The notes beneath the pieces are model-generated. The model saw only the letters and a list, made by a program, of their open reading frames with translations. It was not told where the DNA came from and ran no database searches. Both the position numbers and the translations under genes were made by a program. Positions 13,854 through 26,271 of a stretch of DNA of 64,000 nt are shown here, piece by piece (the first letter of the stretch is position 1; every line of letters starts with the position of its first letter). Source of the stretch: Batkoa obscura (taxonomy: Eukaryota > Entomophthoromycota > Entomophthoromycetes > Entomophthorales > Batkoaceae). The DNA lies in assembly GCA_030770535.1 (NCBI GenBank), contig JASVEC010000007.1, positions 372,001 through 436,000 on the forward strand, read 5' to 3'.

Positions 13854-14973
13854 ATGTTTACTACTTTATCATTCTTTTTTTTTGTTACTATTACTTTAAG
13901 CCAAGATCCGCTTGGGTTAACTTAGATAAAAATTGCTATAAAATTGACTCTGATAGAGTATGGTTTGAAGTTGATATATCACCAAAATATCAACGTAATT
14001 GACAGCCATTACATCATTGGTTACCAATAGTAGGAAAAGATGGAGTATCCGAGAAATGGTATGACGGAAAAAGCTGTCTTCGAGATTCAGAAAAATGCTG
14101 TGTAACATGTCGTCAATGTTGTACTGACGAATTTCGAGTAAAGACTACCGATTCAATTAGTGAAATAAAAAATTTGATTGCTATGGATCTTACTTCGACA
14201 CATAAAGAGAGAGATTATTTATTTATTGGTCCTAATATTGGTGCTTCGAATTATCTCTCGGTGGATTTAAGGCAAGGTTTAAGATCCATTATTGTTCCTA
14301 TGAATAACTTACACCCCGATGATCAAGACTATCGGCAAGTATTCCAAATCAAAATGACTGAAAGTATAGTTGCTAAGATCTTAAACAACACTAATCTTTA
14401 CAATGAAAATGCTCAAACAATCCAATCCAATCCAATAATCATGTATTAAGCGTTGATAAGATTTGTCTTTTGGCTAATGATGTATTACGGACTACTGCCA
14501 AGGAACACGATTTTAGTAATTGCTTTAAATTAATACCAAACATGGAAACTCGATCTATTTGTGGGCTTGCGGGCAATGGGTTTGATACTGGCCGTGGCTA
14601 TTTCTGTAGAGCAAACATGGATTCCAACAAAGCCTCTACTTTAGATTCATGTCTTAGGAATTTACCGATGATCAATACATCCAAAATGGCTTACAACAAC
14701 AGAGCATTAGAAATTATGAGAGAAGCTCTAGTTAAAGGTCTTGATGCTATTCCATATGCCGGGAAAATTTTGGCTGCTACTAGTAATGTCATTTTAGGCC
14801 CTACTGCTGATGAAATGATCCTTAATGAGTATAGTGGTGAAGAATTTAATGCAAAACTAGTTGCTCTTAAAGGGATTCAGGATCAAGTTTTAGATGAAAG
14901 TAGTAAGCTTGCAAAGGGCTATATTAAAGACAATTTCAGTGATATTATCAAATCTGTTAAAAAGATGCTATAG
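13854..14973 (+). pseudogene. Unrecognised secreted cysteine-containing family, copy A (disrupted)
   Basis: A decayed gene of the same family as the copies at 23755-24878 and 59304-60435. The frame opens with a hydrophobic leader (FFFFVTITLSQDPLGL), so the ancestral product was probably secreted. The well-preserved middle block includes RDYLFIGPNIGA and LSVDLRQGLRSIIVPM. The C-terminal block carries an Ala/Gly-rich hydrophobic stretch (AIPYAGKILAATSNVILG) and a Lys-rich end. I count roughly three or four breaks, so I treat it as a fossil. The ~90 bp before the ATG, including a TATATATA tract and GAAACTGAGATG, resemble those of copy B, so promoter and gene were duplicated together. I do not recognise the family and assign no function. 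Confidence 0.6.
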
Positions 14974-15411
14974 ATTAATAATCTTTTAAATAAACTTAGA
15001 ATTTTAAATTATTAACGTGTTTTTATGAAAATCTTTAATACAAGTTTAAATGTTAATAAATGTAGTTTACATTTTAAATAATATAGTGATGTAATTTTTG
15101 TATCTCTATCTACTTTATGGTTTTTATTAACTTTTGATCAATTTAGTAATCATTGTTAACAAAAAACGCTATTTAGTTAATAACTTTTTCCATATTTTAT
15201 GCTAATTATAAAATGAACACTTTAAATCAGAACTTATTGTCATGTAGAAGTACAAAATAGTTCAAGCAAATCACCTTAAAAACCGGGAATAAAAGTGGGG
15301 AAGTCGAACCATTTAATTGGTTTCAAAAAACGAAGCCAAAACTTCAAGATTATAAAGTTGGATTAACTTTAGATTTTAATTAATATTTTTTAACTTAATT
15401 AAAAAATAACT
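14974..15411. other. Short spacer upstream of LCB1
   Basis: 438 bp of AT-rich DNA holding the LCB1 promoter. I see no repeat element and no convincing motif. Confidence 0.4.
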
Positions 15412-17303
15412 ATGGATTTATTACAGGACAGCAGTCAGATTCCGGGCCAAGAATCGATTTTTTATCGAGTAATTACTTATTTAGCTTATCTTACTGAAAG
15501 TATTCCATTTTCTAAAAGATTTTGGAAATATTTATATGATAGTCATCAGAATGATCCTATCCGTACCATTTTAGAATTATTTTTAATTTTCTTTGCTTTA
15601 CATTATGTATTTGCTAAAGCATATCGTATTGATTCTAATGAAATCAAATTAACTGAAAAAGAAATTGATGAACTTGTCACAGATTGGCAACCAGAACCTT
15701 TAAGTGAAGAGTTAAGTGAGATGGAAAAGTTTGAGTTAAACTCTATTCCTGTTGTTACTGGGTAAGTGTTTGTCTTTTGTAATTCTTTGTTAATAATTTA
15801 ACTTCATTTTTAGCCCTTTTTCTTCTAAACAAAAATCAAAAGATGGAAAAACTTATTTAAACATTGCTAATTTCAACTTTTTAAATATGTTAAACTCGGA
15901 TAAAATTAAGGTAACCTTTATAATAACACTATGGTATACTTTATTTATTATTTTAGACTAAAGCTATTGAGACAGTACAAGAATATGGTGTAGGTACTTG
16001 TGGCCCAACTGGTTTTTATGGAACATTAGGTAATTTTATTTAAAAAACATAAGATGGCTTTTATTAATTTATTAAGACCTTCATGTACAATTGGAACAAG
16101 ATATTGCTAACTTTCTAGGCACTGAGGGTGCTATTTTATACAGTCAAGGTTTTTCGACATTATCTTCCGTTATTCCATGTTTCTCTAAAAGAGGAGATTT
16201 TATTATTTGGTAATATAATTTTTTTATAAAAACAATTTTATTAATTTAGATATAGTGATGATGGAGTAAACTTTTCAATCCAAAAAGGAGTACAAATTTC
16301 ACGCTCAAATGTTCGTTATTTTAAACATAATGATATGGAAGATTTAAAAAGAATTATGGAAGAAGTACGTTTAGAGGATAAAAAGAAACCTGGAAGATTA
16401 GTACCAAGAAGATTTTTAATAACTGAAGGAATCTTTTACAATACTGGTGATCTTTGTCCGCTTCCAGAATTAGTCAAATTAAAATACGAATATAAGTATC
16501 GTTTAATTGTAGACGAATCTATTTCTTTTGGTATTCTTGGTTCAAGAGGTAAAGGGGTTTCTGAACATTTCGGTTTACCTGTAAGTATAATGAATCAATT
16601 TAAAACTGTATGGAATTAATTTCATAATTAGATTACGGATATTGACATCATTTCTGGTTCACTTACTAATTCAGTTTCTGGATCTGGTGGCTTTGCAGCT
16701 TCTACAGCAGATATTGTTGAAAGACAAGTAAGAATAGTAGCATTTTGTTCATATAATTATTTATTCATCAATTTAAATAGCGTTTAGCAGGGCAGAGTTA
16801 TGTATTCTCAGCCTCATTACCAGCAGCATTAACAGTAACTGATATTGAAGGAATTAAAGAATTAACTGAGGAAGGGCCAGCCAAATTGCTCAAATTGAGA
16901 GAGAATATTTCAATTATTAAGAAATTGTTAAATAATTGCCCACATTTTGTGCCATTAGATGGCACTGAGTTTATGAACTCTCCATTACTTCATATTAGAA
17001 TTCAAAAACATTTAATTGCTAACTATTCTATATTAGAAGAATCAAAATTACTTCAAGAAATTGTTGACGAGGTAAATAGATATTTATTTATAGAATTAAT
17101 ATATTCAAATTGTACTTTAGTGCTTAAAAGATGGAGTAATGACATCAAGAGCTAAATATCACCCTACTCAGGAAATCAAAACTATCCAGCCATCAATTCG
17201 ATTTAATGTTTCAATTGCCCTCACTACTAAAGAATTAGAAAAATGTTTTAATTCTCTTAAATCCAATACTCAAAAAATACTTTCAAAGAAAAAACTTATT
17301 TGA
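15412..17303 (+). CDS. LCB1: Serine palmitoyltransferase subunit 1 (LCB1/SPTLC1)
   Basis: A spliced gene of about eight exons encoding the non-catalytic subunit of serine palmitoyltransferase, which starts sphingolipid synthesis in the ER by joining serine and palmitoyl-CoA. The start gives [12 protein letters not shown], and a membrane anchor follows near residues 45-70 ([18 protein letters not shown]). The alpha-oxoamine synthase fold follows: [13 protein letters not shown], then [15 protein letters not shown] with the conserved cysteine that is mutated in human HSAN1, [37 protein letters not shown] and [14 protein letters not shown]. The last block lacks the PLP-binding lysine found in LCB2, as expected for LCB1. 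The C-terminal exons give [12 protein letters not shown] and [15 protein letters not shown]. It ends 87 bp from the end of the convergent trypsin gene. Confidence 0.92.
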
Positions 17304-17389
17304 GTTATTGTAATAATCATTAAACAGTTTTAATAATATGAATATTTTTATTTATTTGTTTATTTACTTGTTTATTTACTATATTAACC

Positions 17390-18328
17390 TTATCTTACTA
17401 AGATGGATTTTATCCAGTCACGATACAAAGATACAGTAGTATACAACTAAAAAAAATTAAAAACAAGCTATAAAAATTATAAAAATATTACCCCAGGTGT
17501 ATTAGGTCTAGCACAAGAAATACCGTTTGAAGTAATCCCTACAATAACAGGAACACCGTTTCTAAACCCAAATAAAGGACCACCAGAATCCCCTTGACAA
17601 GTGTCTTTATCACCACCACGATAACCAACACATAATTGATTTTCCATAACTTTATATTTTAAAATGTTTTGATACGTATCTATACAATATTGTCGATTAT
17701 AAACTGGCATTATAGCTTCTTGTAAAATTGCTGTAGCCCCTCCACCTACCTCTGATGATCCCCATCCAGTAACTAAAAATAATTGTTGTTCTTTATACAT
17801 CGTATTGCTGTCTAACACTACACGTGGATTTTCGGGGGCTTTTTTATTTAATTTGACAATCGAAACTAAATAATAAATAAATATAAATAAACAATAAAAA
17901 ACCAAAATAATTATACTATCATAATATAAATTCACGGGCTCGAACTTAGGATGATTGAAAACTTTCTGTACTTTAAAGGCAACTCCGTTTTCTTTTTCAA
18001 TACTTTGACCAATATCATGACGATGATATTGTATCTCATAACTATCTAAAACTTTACGATCATAATTATCATAGGGAAAACAATGCGCTGCTGTTAATAC
18101 ATGATAGGGCGTTATTAAACTACCTCCACATATAAAATTGCCATTATTGAATATAGCAACCATAAAATTATATTTAAATGCTGGTCTTACATTGACCCCA
18201 TTTACTACTCTTCCCATACCGCCTTGAGCATTAGTAATACCGATAAAATGGGTTAATAATAATAATAGTATATTTGCTAACATTTTGATAGAAATATTTT
18301 TTTTGTAAAAAGTTTCTATACTTATCAT
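17390..18328 (-). CDS. Secreted trypsin-like serine protease (S1), Asp at the S1 site
   Basis: A chymotrypsin-fold protease with a leader ending ...LLLLLTHFIGITNA. The better start for secretion may be Met16 (MLANILL) rather than Met1. The zymogen site is GR|VVNG (Arg40). The catalytic His is in LTAAHCF and Ser in DTCQGDSGGP. The residue six before the Ser is Asp, so cleavage after Lys/Arg is predicted. The catalytic Asp region only makes sense if a 51-nt intron is removed (about 17871-17921; donor GTATAATT, acceptor TTTAG), giving YYDISIVKLNKK. Because 51 is a multiple of three, the unspliced frame stays open and looks like a 17-residue insertion. A second intron near the end joins NTPG to LYTTVSLYRDWIKS. 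It is convergent with LCB1. Entomophthoralean fungi are known for secreted trypsins. Confidence 0.88.
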
Positions 18329-19669
18329 ATACCATCCTTATTAATATTTTAGTTCATCTTGTTTATCCTTTTTTTCACTAACTCAGCCTTTTGAATTTTA
18401 TTAATTTTAAACTTTGCCTTTTTTGGATATTTTTTGGCTTGTTTAGTCATAACAAATTAGAATGCCTTTTTATTAAAATACTAACAGTTCTATCACTAAT
18501 AATTTTCATTTATAGCCAATTCATCTCTTTAACTGACTATTTAACTACCCTTTTAAAAGCAAAATTTACATTAAAATTTTGAAAAAAATAAACACTTTGA
18601 AAAATATCCTTACAAATCGGTTGGCTGCAAAAATTAATGCTAATTAGCTCGAAACAGAGTTGAAACAGTTGTATTGAAAGTTGTGGGCATCTAAAAATCA
18701 TTTAGCTGCTTAATATACCATTACAGTAAAAAAACTTGTCATATTATAGCCATTGATTAAAAATATATCATTTTCAAAGCAATCTTTTTGTGTAAATGGT
18801 TAAATTCTACCTTTACTAAACAGAAAAATGCTAGGCAAAAGAGCTCTTCTTTATTTATTTTAAATGTAACCAACCGGTTTCAATCCTTAAAAGAATTTAA
18901 GTCTAAAGGTTCATTCAAGTCATTGAACTTCATTTTTTGACCTTCTTGCTTACCCTTTAATACTCAAAGTTATCATTTAGACTTGTTGATTTGTTAGAAT
19001 AAGTGCTGCTTCAGACATGTGTTTTCAAAAAATAGCATTTGTTTTAAAAAATAAGTATTTGCTAAGAGATAATTAATATTGCTCCTGTAAAACGAACAAA
19101 TTATTTTTGGTGAAGATCAATTACAAGCTTTATGATAATAATTCATTTTTTATAAAATAAGTGAACGTCAATTCCAATCCTTGTATACTTTTATAAAATT
19201 TATTTGTAAAATTATAGGGATTAAAAATCGGCTAGAGTGGGTTTAATATAAGTAAACAAACTAGAAAGAAAGCCAATTAGGCTGTATATAATTATTTATG
19301 TTACCTCTGTTTTCTATATTCAAATTTTGATTTTTAATAGCTTTGAAAATATTCAATAATCCAACTTAAATTTTATAATCTTAATTAAATTGAATAATCA
19401 TAAAAGAAAAAACGAAAATCGGATAAACAAATAAAGAGGCATATTACTTAATATGATGCTTTTTCAATAAACAATATAAAAACAAGGACTTTTATCATCA
19501 CTTATTTTTCAATTGTCCATTTAAAATTGAACTGAAGATAATTATGGATTGCATAAAAAACAGTCAAAACTAAAGATCAATTTGGTCTAAAAAAGCAAGA
19601 ATAGTGAATAAACGTTGGTGAAATATATACAAATAAGATGGTGATTTTATGCTCTTTTATGAGTCCATA
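18329..19669. other. Gene-free spacer
   Basis: About 1.3 kb of AT-rich DNA between the trypsin start and the broken transporter. I see no clear gene, TIR element or LTR here. Confidence 0.5.
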
Positions 19670-21290
19670 GGGCATAACCTTAAGTTACATAGCCGTTGTG
19701 TCAGCTTCATTTGTCATATTTTTTCATAATCTCAATCTTGTCTACGCATTGTGAGCTCGAGCGCTATCAAGTTTAGAATCATATTTTTCAATCAATGTAT
19801 AAGGTATACCAGAAAGTTTATTAGGCGTGATGTTAATTCTGATTCATTGTACAGGCAGCGGTCGCTTTGATACAATTGAGTCTTATTTAATAGCTTTGAT
19901 ACTGCTTACAGTCGGTCTTTTACTTTCTTTGCTTGCACAAACAATCACATTACTTTTAGTTGGTTATTTATTGACTGCAATGGGAAAAACGGGGTGTGGT
20001 ATTTTTAAAAGGATTTTAATTGTAGACCTACCCTCATTAGCTAATCAAGATAATATACTTGCACTTGATAACCTTTCTTCTTTTATCAATTTTTGGGTTG
20101 GTACTTTAATAGCCAGTCTCATTGATGAGACTATAGACTGGAGAAGATGGGAGTATGGTATAAGTATTATTATATTCATATCAATGGGCATCTCGTTTTT
20201 TACAACTTTATTTAAAATTCGAAATATGACAAAGAGGGAGTATTCTACTTGTTTTAATACATTAAAAAAAAGGGACTAAGAAAAAATTCAATAAATATTG
20301 TCAAGCACAGATTTAATTGGATTCGTACCGTTGGTGAAGTTTAGCTATGACTGTGCTATCTTTGTCTTAGTTTCATATCTAGAAAATAGATACAATTTCC
20401 TCGTCACTGCTTGCATTAAAATTACTGGTTGGCTATTGTTTATCGCCTTAATCATTTATGAAAACAAGTATATTACTAATCCTTTATTCTCTAAATCACT
20501 ATTTGAAAATCGTACAGCTTTAAGTATCATTAAACTAAACTTTTTTATTTATGTAACCTTAAAATTTATACTATTTTGAATTCCCCTTTTCTATTTTTAG
20601 GCAGTTCCGTTAATTCTTCTATTTAAGTGGATACTAGATGATTACACGCGGGGTAGATGAAACCCATGTCAACTTATCAATGAAAAGGTATCAGATAAGT
20701 TAGTTTTTTACTTTAGTTATTGCTGGAATTTGCTAAAAAAATTCAGATGCTATAAACTGATTTTAATAATTGGGATTATGATCAATTATTTAGGCATGAA
20801 ATTAGTAACTCATACTCATTTATCAAGCATTAGTGATGCTGCTATTGTTACTACTAGAGTTATCTTTGGTATTGGTTCGGATGTTATTAATTCTATTATA
20901 TCTATTAATAGCCAGGGTTCATTATCTATGAAATATATATCAACTGTAATAGCAACAGGCGCTACTATAAGCTCTATTAGCGTTATTGTCGAAAGTGTTA
21001 TTTGGACACAGGTATTACCTAGGTGTTTAGGAAAAAATATCAAGGAAAAGTTTGATGTGGATTTGGCATTAGATGACTTTCGATATGCCTGAGATATGCC
21101 TAATAGTTAATATTTAGCTGGTCGTGATGCTTTTAATGAAGCTCAAAAATTACTTTCCATCATTTCATTAATGTCTTTAGTATTTCTGTTGTCAGACCAG
21201 TTGATGTTGATAAAGTGCAAAAATTTAATAATAAAGACAAGGCTAAATACAGAGCATTTACAATTTATATAGGTATTTTTAAAATAATAT
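19670..21290 (+). pseudogene. Broken MFS transporter of the siderophore-iron type
   Basis: Three collinear hydrophobic pieces match consecutive parts of fungal siderophore transporters (Sit1/Arn/Str group). Piece 1 (19827-20279) has LLSLLAQTITLLLVGYLL, then IVDLPSLANQDNILALDN and INFWVGTLIAS, then WRRWEYGISIIIF. Piece 2 (20298-20579) has the loop DLIGFVPLVKFS and YENKYITNPLFSKSLFENRT. Piece 3 (20730-21092) has ATGATISSISVIVESVIWTQ and LPRCLGKNIKEKF. A C-terminal remnant near 21120-21230 reads FNEAQKLLSIIS. Some gaps can be introns (for example about 20553-20600, GTAACC...TTTAG). At least one stop between pieces 1 and 2, a poor N-terminus and a frame change before the last remnant show that it no longer encodes a full transporter. 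The intact family exchanges Fe(III)-siderophores for protons at the plasma membrane. Confidence 0.68.
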
Positions 21291-21366
21291 AACTTAGCCA
21301 AAAGAGCTAAAATAGTTACAAAACTTACAGATATAACTTAAAATAACCTATAGTTTATTAACATTA

Positions 21367-21469
21367 TATGGGGATGTATTTTTTTGTTTAAGAATTTTAC
21401 TACAACCTTTCCACTCAAATAGTGCTTAAAAAATGGAAAAATAATGAAACCAAAAAAAACAGCCCCATA
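21367..21469 (+). mobile_element. Short TIR element (MITE-like), copy 8
   Basis: Ends TATGGGGATGTA and CAGCCCCATA, with TA on each side. It lies about 250 bp before solo LTR 1. Confidence 0.8.
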
Positions 21470-21717
21470 TTTTATATTAGTAACAATACAAAAAAGCAAT
21501 ATTATCGACTTCTAACAAAGAATGTAAGAAAATCTTTTTGAATTTGTATCTGGTTTTTTTATTAACCATTGAAAAACTTAATATTTTAATATTGATTATT
21601 AATTAAAAAGACATCGATATATAGCTCAAAGCCTTTCTTATTTTATATTATTAAATCAAAGCTCTACTAAACTTTTTAAAACACAAGCACCTAATTTTGT
21701 AAAATTATAAATATAGG

Positions 21718-22181
21718 TGTGAAATATTGTTCTGTCAGCCTCATGGTTAATTATAGCATAATAATCGCCTAAGCTGTTGTGTTCTTGAGTTCGGAGAAAA
21801 CTAATCCCATGTTCTTAGTTTGATTTGCTATGAGAATTTATAGCTCCATCCCAAATAATCTTATCTTCTCATTTTGATATTTATACTTATCAGGGTATAA
21901 AAGAGATCCTAGAACACAGTAACTCAAGGCTTTTTAACTGAAATATTACTTGATATCTCGAATATTTAATAAAGCCACTAAGTTCACTTAGTAGTATTTT
22001 ACGTAGATTTTACAGTAGTATTGTCTATTCTATTTATCTTATATAGTCTGTAGCCTATTAGGTGGCATTCTTCATAATTCAAGTCTATCTTAGTCACATA
22101 AACTAAGATCTTTCGACCTATAGTGTAGTCAACCCAGCAATAGCTGTTTTTGACTCTAATTACTGAGTACCAGATTTCACA
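21718..22181 (+). mobile_element. Solo LTR 1 of an LTR retrotransposon
   Basis: 464 bp with TGTGAAAT...ATTTCACA ends (TG...CA). It matches three other copies in the window. An internal TATAAAAGAG promoter box and an AATAAAG-like signal lie in the expected order. No internal retrotransposon genes flank it, so it is a solo LTR left by recombination. The superfamily cannot be told from the LTR alone. No exact target-site repeat is evident, which together with drift from the other copies suggests an old insertion. Confidence 0.75.
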
Positions 22182-22348
22182 ATACAATAATAATAATAAA
22201 AAGTTAAAAAAACACTACTTTTATTAAACAGAATAAATTACAGAGCTATATATCTTTTATATAAAGTTTATAAGCTAATAAAAAAATTAAAGCTTTGGAA
22301 GTAGTGTTAAAGAAAAACAATGTATGTAATATGCCAAAAAAATTAACA

Positions 22349-22453
22349 TATGGGGGTGTTTTTTTTGGCTTCATTACTTTTTCCATCTTTTAAGTGTTAT
22401 TTGAGTCGAAAAGTTATCAGTAAAATTCTTAAACACAAAAATACACCCCCATA
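22349..22453 (-). mobile_element. Short TIR element (MITE-like), copy 9
   Basis: The ends TATGGGGGTG and CACCCCCATA carry a matched G/C change on both sides, so the inverted ends remain paired. Reverse orientation. Confidence 0.8.
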
Positions 22454-23754
22454 TTTTGCTTTAAAATTAAAAAATGATGTTATTAAATCACTTTTATCTT
22501 TAACTGTATAGTATACATAGATTTTTTTAAATCGTTTTAAACCAAAACCTATAAATTTTGTACAAATAATTTTAAAATATTGCCAAACAATTGAAGGCTA
22601 AATTTTTAATCTTTACTCTTAGTCTAATATTTAAAAAATACTTTAGTCAATTTCTGAGCCAAAAAAAACTCTTTACTTTCATAATATTAAGCCTTAATCT
22701 ACCTTTTTTACAATCAATCAACACCGGAGAAAAGTTGAGCCTTGGGTTAAATTTAATCCACATTACATAGATATATATCAATAATATTCAACTATAGTAA
22801 TGTTCTTAAAGATAATTAATACTAATACGTTTTAATTGATATTATTTTTAAATCAGTAAAGTTCGAATTTGCGTTTCTTTTTAAATATAAAAATACTGTT
22901 TTTAAATCATGTTTTATAAATTATACTATGATCAAAATTTATAAACAGTAAGTGTAACTTTTGGTCAAATATATATAGCTTTGAGTTAAATAAATTATCT
23001 TGATTATATTTTTATATCGTTGGGTGAATAGAAAAAGTAGCATCAATTTTTAGCCTGATGATAACGTTTGTAGAAGACATTAATTTATTTTTTAACTAAT
23101 CTAATTTAAATATCAATTAGACAGGTTCAATTACTTCTACTAAAAATATTACATACTTTAATGATAAGTATCAGGTACAAGCGTAATAATTGATTTATTT
23201 TTAAACCCTAAAATAGTTATAAACTCCAAATGTACTATTAACATAAAGGTAGGCTACTGAAAGATAACAAAATATTGGGACAGAGGAGGTATAATAGCCA
23301 ATGTTAACTTAATATGGCTAAAATAATATTTAAATATTAACAAGTAGCAGATAATTAAATATTTTCATAAGACCAAATTATTAGAAGTGATTTTATATGG
23401 CTTTAAAAACTAATCGATTTAGTATAAAATCATAAAGAATATATTAAATATATATTAACAGGGTATTGTCATAAGGCATCGAAAATAGAATTCTTATTAT
23501 AGCCTAGATTATAGCTTTTAATAAATACAATTACCTGTATAATTTAATTTTTTATTCTTACTTTGTAATAATAACTACTTTAAAAGAATTCTATATATTT
23601 ATTCTTCATTAATTCATGTTTATATTATAAAGTTAAATTATTAAACAAGAGATCTACCTTATAGTTAATATTTGAGTTATATTTAGTATCCAGAATATAT
23701 AGGAACATTATATATATGAAACTAAGATGTGTCGAAAATGTTTAGAAAATTCAA

Positions 23755-24878
23755 ATGTTTACTATTTTATTACACTTTCTTTTTATTACTACTACTTTAA
23801 GTCAAGATCCTCTTGGGTTAACTTACTTGGATAAGAATTGCTATAGAATTAACTATAATACAGTATGGTTTGAAGTTGATATATCATCAAAATATCAACG
23901 TAATTGTCAACCACTACATCATTGGCTACCGATAGTAGGAAAGGATGAAAAATCAGAGGAGTGGTATCAAGGAAAAAGTTGTTTTCGAGATTCAAAATCT
24001 TGTTGTTTAACATGTCGACAATATTGCACTGATAATTTTAGAATACAAACTACGGATTCAATTACTGATTTGAGAAATTTAGATGCCATAGATATTACAT
24101 CCTCAAATAAAGAGAGAGATTATTTGTTTATTGCACCTAACATTGGTGCTTTTGATTATCTTTCTGTAGATTTGAGACAAGGTTTAAGATCCATTATTGT
24201 CCCTATGGATAATTTACACCCTGATGACCAAAATTATCGTCAAGTATTCCAAATCAAAATGACTGAAAGTATAGTTGCTAAGATCTTAAACAACACTAAT
24301 CTTTACAATAAAGATGCTCAAACAATTCAATCTAACGATCATATAATGAGCATTGATAAAATATGTCTCTTAGTTAATGACGTGTTAAGAACTGCTGCCA
24401 TGCAATATGATTTTAATAACTGCTTTAAATTGATTCCAAATAAGGAAACCCGAGTTAGTTGTGGGGCTGTGGGTACTAGCTATGACAAAGGTCGCGGTTC
24501 TTTCTGTGCATCAAATAGGGTTTCTAACAAAGTCTCTTCTCTACTTTAGCTTCGTGTCTTAGAAATTTACCTTTAATCAATACTTCTAAAATGGCATATA
24601 ATAACAAAGCATTAGACTTTATGAGAACTGCTTTAACTGCTGGACTTGCACCCATTCCTTATGCCGGATTAGTACTAGCTGCTACCACTAATGCTATTTT
24701 AGGACTCACTGCGGACAAAGAGATCCTCAATGAATACAAAGGAAAGGACTTTGATGAAAAACTGATTGTTCTTAGAGGGGTTCGTAAACAAGTTTTAAAA
24801 GAAAGTGGTAATCTTGCAAAGGGATATGTTAAAGATCATTTTGTTGATATCATGAAATCTATTAAGAAGGTTTTCTAA
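23755..24878 (+). pseudogene. Unrecognised secreted cysteine-containing family, copy B (best kept)
   Basis: The most complete of three copies, about 370 residues if read collinearly, with about one break; it looks recently disabled, or just possibly mis-sequenced. A leader (MFTILLHFLFITTTLS) precedes QDPLGLTYLDKNC. The N-terminal domain has several cysteines (RNCQPLHHW, KSCFRDSKSCCLTCRQYC). A middle domain has KERDYLFIAPNIGA and LSVDLRQGLRSIIV. A last domain has an Ala/Gly-rich hydrophobic run (IPYAGLVLAATTNAILG) followed by a charged helix-like tail ending KSIKKVF. About 90 bp upstream matches copy A, including a TATATATA tract. I know no family with this arrangement and propose no function. 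It lies between solo LTRs 1 and 2. Confidence 0.6.
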
Positions 24879-25110
24879 AAAAAATTGTCTTAATTAAGCA
24901 TAGATATCTTTTTCTTGCTTTTACAGAGTAGACACGATTTTTATAACCGTTTTAAAAAGGCTATAACTATTTAATAATAAGTACTGAAATCTGAAACTGA
25001 ATATAAAATAAATACGCATGTTTGAAATATATTTGCTTTTTTTTGATTTATTAATTTAATGATAAAAAAAATTTATCAATATTTCAAAAAATTGTATAAT
25101 TAAAACATTA

Positions 25111-25214
25111 TATGGGGATGTATTTTTGTATTTAAGAATTTTACTAACAATTTTTTCACTCAGGTAGTGCTTAAAAGATGGAAAAAGTAATAAAGTTAAA
25201 AAAACATTCCCATA
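25111..25214 (+). mobile_element. Short TIR element (MITE-like), copy 10
   Basis: TATGGGGATGTATTTTTG at the left and CATTCCCATA at the right; the core TTTTACTAACAATTTTTTC is intact. Confidence 0.82.
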
Positions 25215-25758
25215 TTTTCAAAAACTCTTAATAATTTTTACCAGAAAAATAGTTGTTTCATGATGAAAATTTGTATATAAGTTATATGCAAATTTATAAT
25301 AATACATATTCGAAATATAACTTTTTGAATTTAACATACCAAGGTTTCATATCTTTATATTTATTTATAAACCATTTAAAGATATCATTTTTTTAAAAAT
25401 TCAAAAACAATTCAACAATACTAATTTTTAGAAGCTAATATTTTTATAAATAGAATTTTAATAATTAGTATAAAACGTATACTCTAATTATACTTAAGGA
25501 ATTATCAGTAAAATTACATTTGAAAATATATTATAGATAATATCTTATCTTTAATATAATGCAAAAGTTAATCACAAATAACTTTGTTAATATTTTTATT
25601 GCTATAAATTTAATTATTATAATTATGTTAAGTTAAAAGTAGAATCAAAGTTAGGTTTAAGACAGTTAAAGTTAAAATAATTAAAATAAAGTAGTTAAAA
25701 CTAAGGTTAAAATTTTAATATTAATAAATAAAATTAGTATCAAATTGAATTTTAATAT

Positions 25759-26221
25759 TATGAAATCTGGTACTTAGTGATTAGGGTCAAAAGTAGTTCT
25801 TGATTGATTGATTGGTTCTAAGTCGAAAGACCTTAGTTTATGTAACTAAGATAGACTTAATTTATAAGGAATAGTATGTAATATGCTATGGGTTATATAA
25901 GCTAAATAGAGTAGATAATACTACTGTAAAGTTTATGTAAAATACTATCAGAAAGGTTTAGTGGGTTTATCAAAGGTACGATATCAAGTAACATTTCAGT
26001 TAAAAAGTCTCGAACTACTATACTCTGGAAGCTCTTTTATACTCAGATAATTATAAATATCAAAGTGAGAAGATAATGTCCTTTTGAATTAAATGGTAGA
26101 AATCCTCATAGCAGATAAAACAAAAGACTCGTGATTGATTGTGCCTAAACTTGAGAACACGAAAACTTAAGTGACTGCTATGTTATAATCAATCATAGAG
26201 CTGATAAAGTGATATTTTACA
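25759..26221 (-). mobile_element. Solo LTR 2 (left arm of a palindrome)
   Basis: 463 bp, same LTR family, reversed. Its outer two thirds are nearly identical in reverse complement to LTR 3, while the inner ~120 bp next to the spacer have clearly drifted. No internal retrotransposon region is attached. It is a fossil. Confidence 0.78.
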
Positions 26222-26271
26222 ATATTTTTGTAAATTTAAATATAGTTTTTTTTATTAATAGCTTTTATTGT

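Larger units (their letters stand above)
21291..23754. other. Repeat-bearing spacer
   Basis: About 2.5 kb between the transporter relic and secreted-family copy B. It contains one solo LTR and two short TIR elements. The remaining AT-rich stretches (21470-21717 and 22454-23660) show no coding signal. Confidence 0.55.

Noticed and set aside
17870-17925. A transmembrane-like insertion in the trypsin
   Set aside because: It is better explained as a 51-nt intron, because removing it restores the catalytic-Asp motif.
18391-18582. 63-codon hydrophobic frame upstream of the trypsin
   Set aside because: Low-complexity Phe/Leu/Ile translation in AT-rich spacer; no support from motif or context.
21999-22187. 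62-codon minus-strand frame within solo LTR 1
   Set aside because: It lies entirely inside the LTR and in antisense; a chance frame in a repeat.
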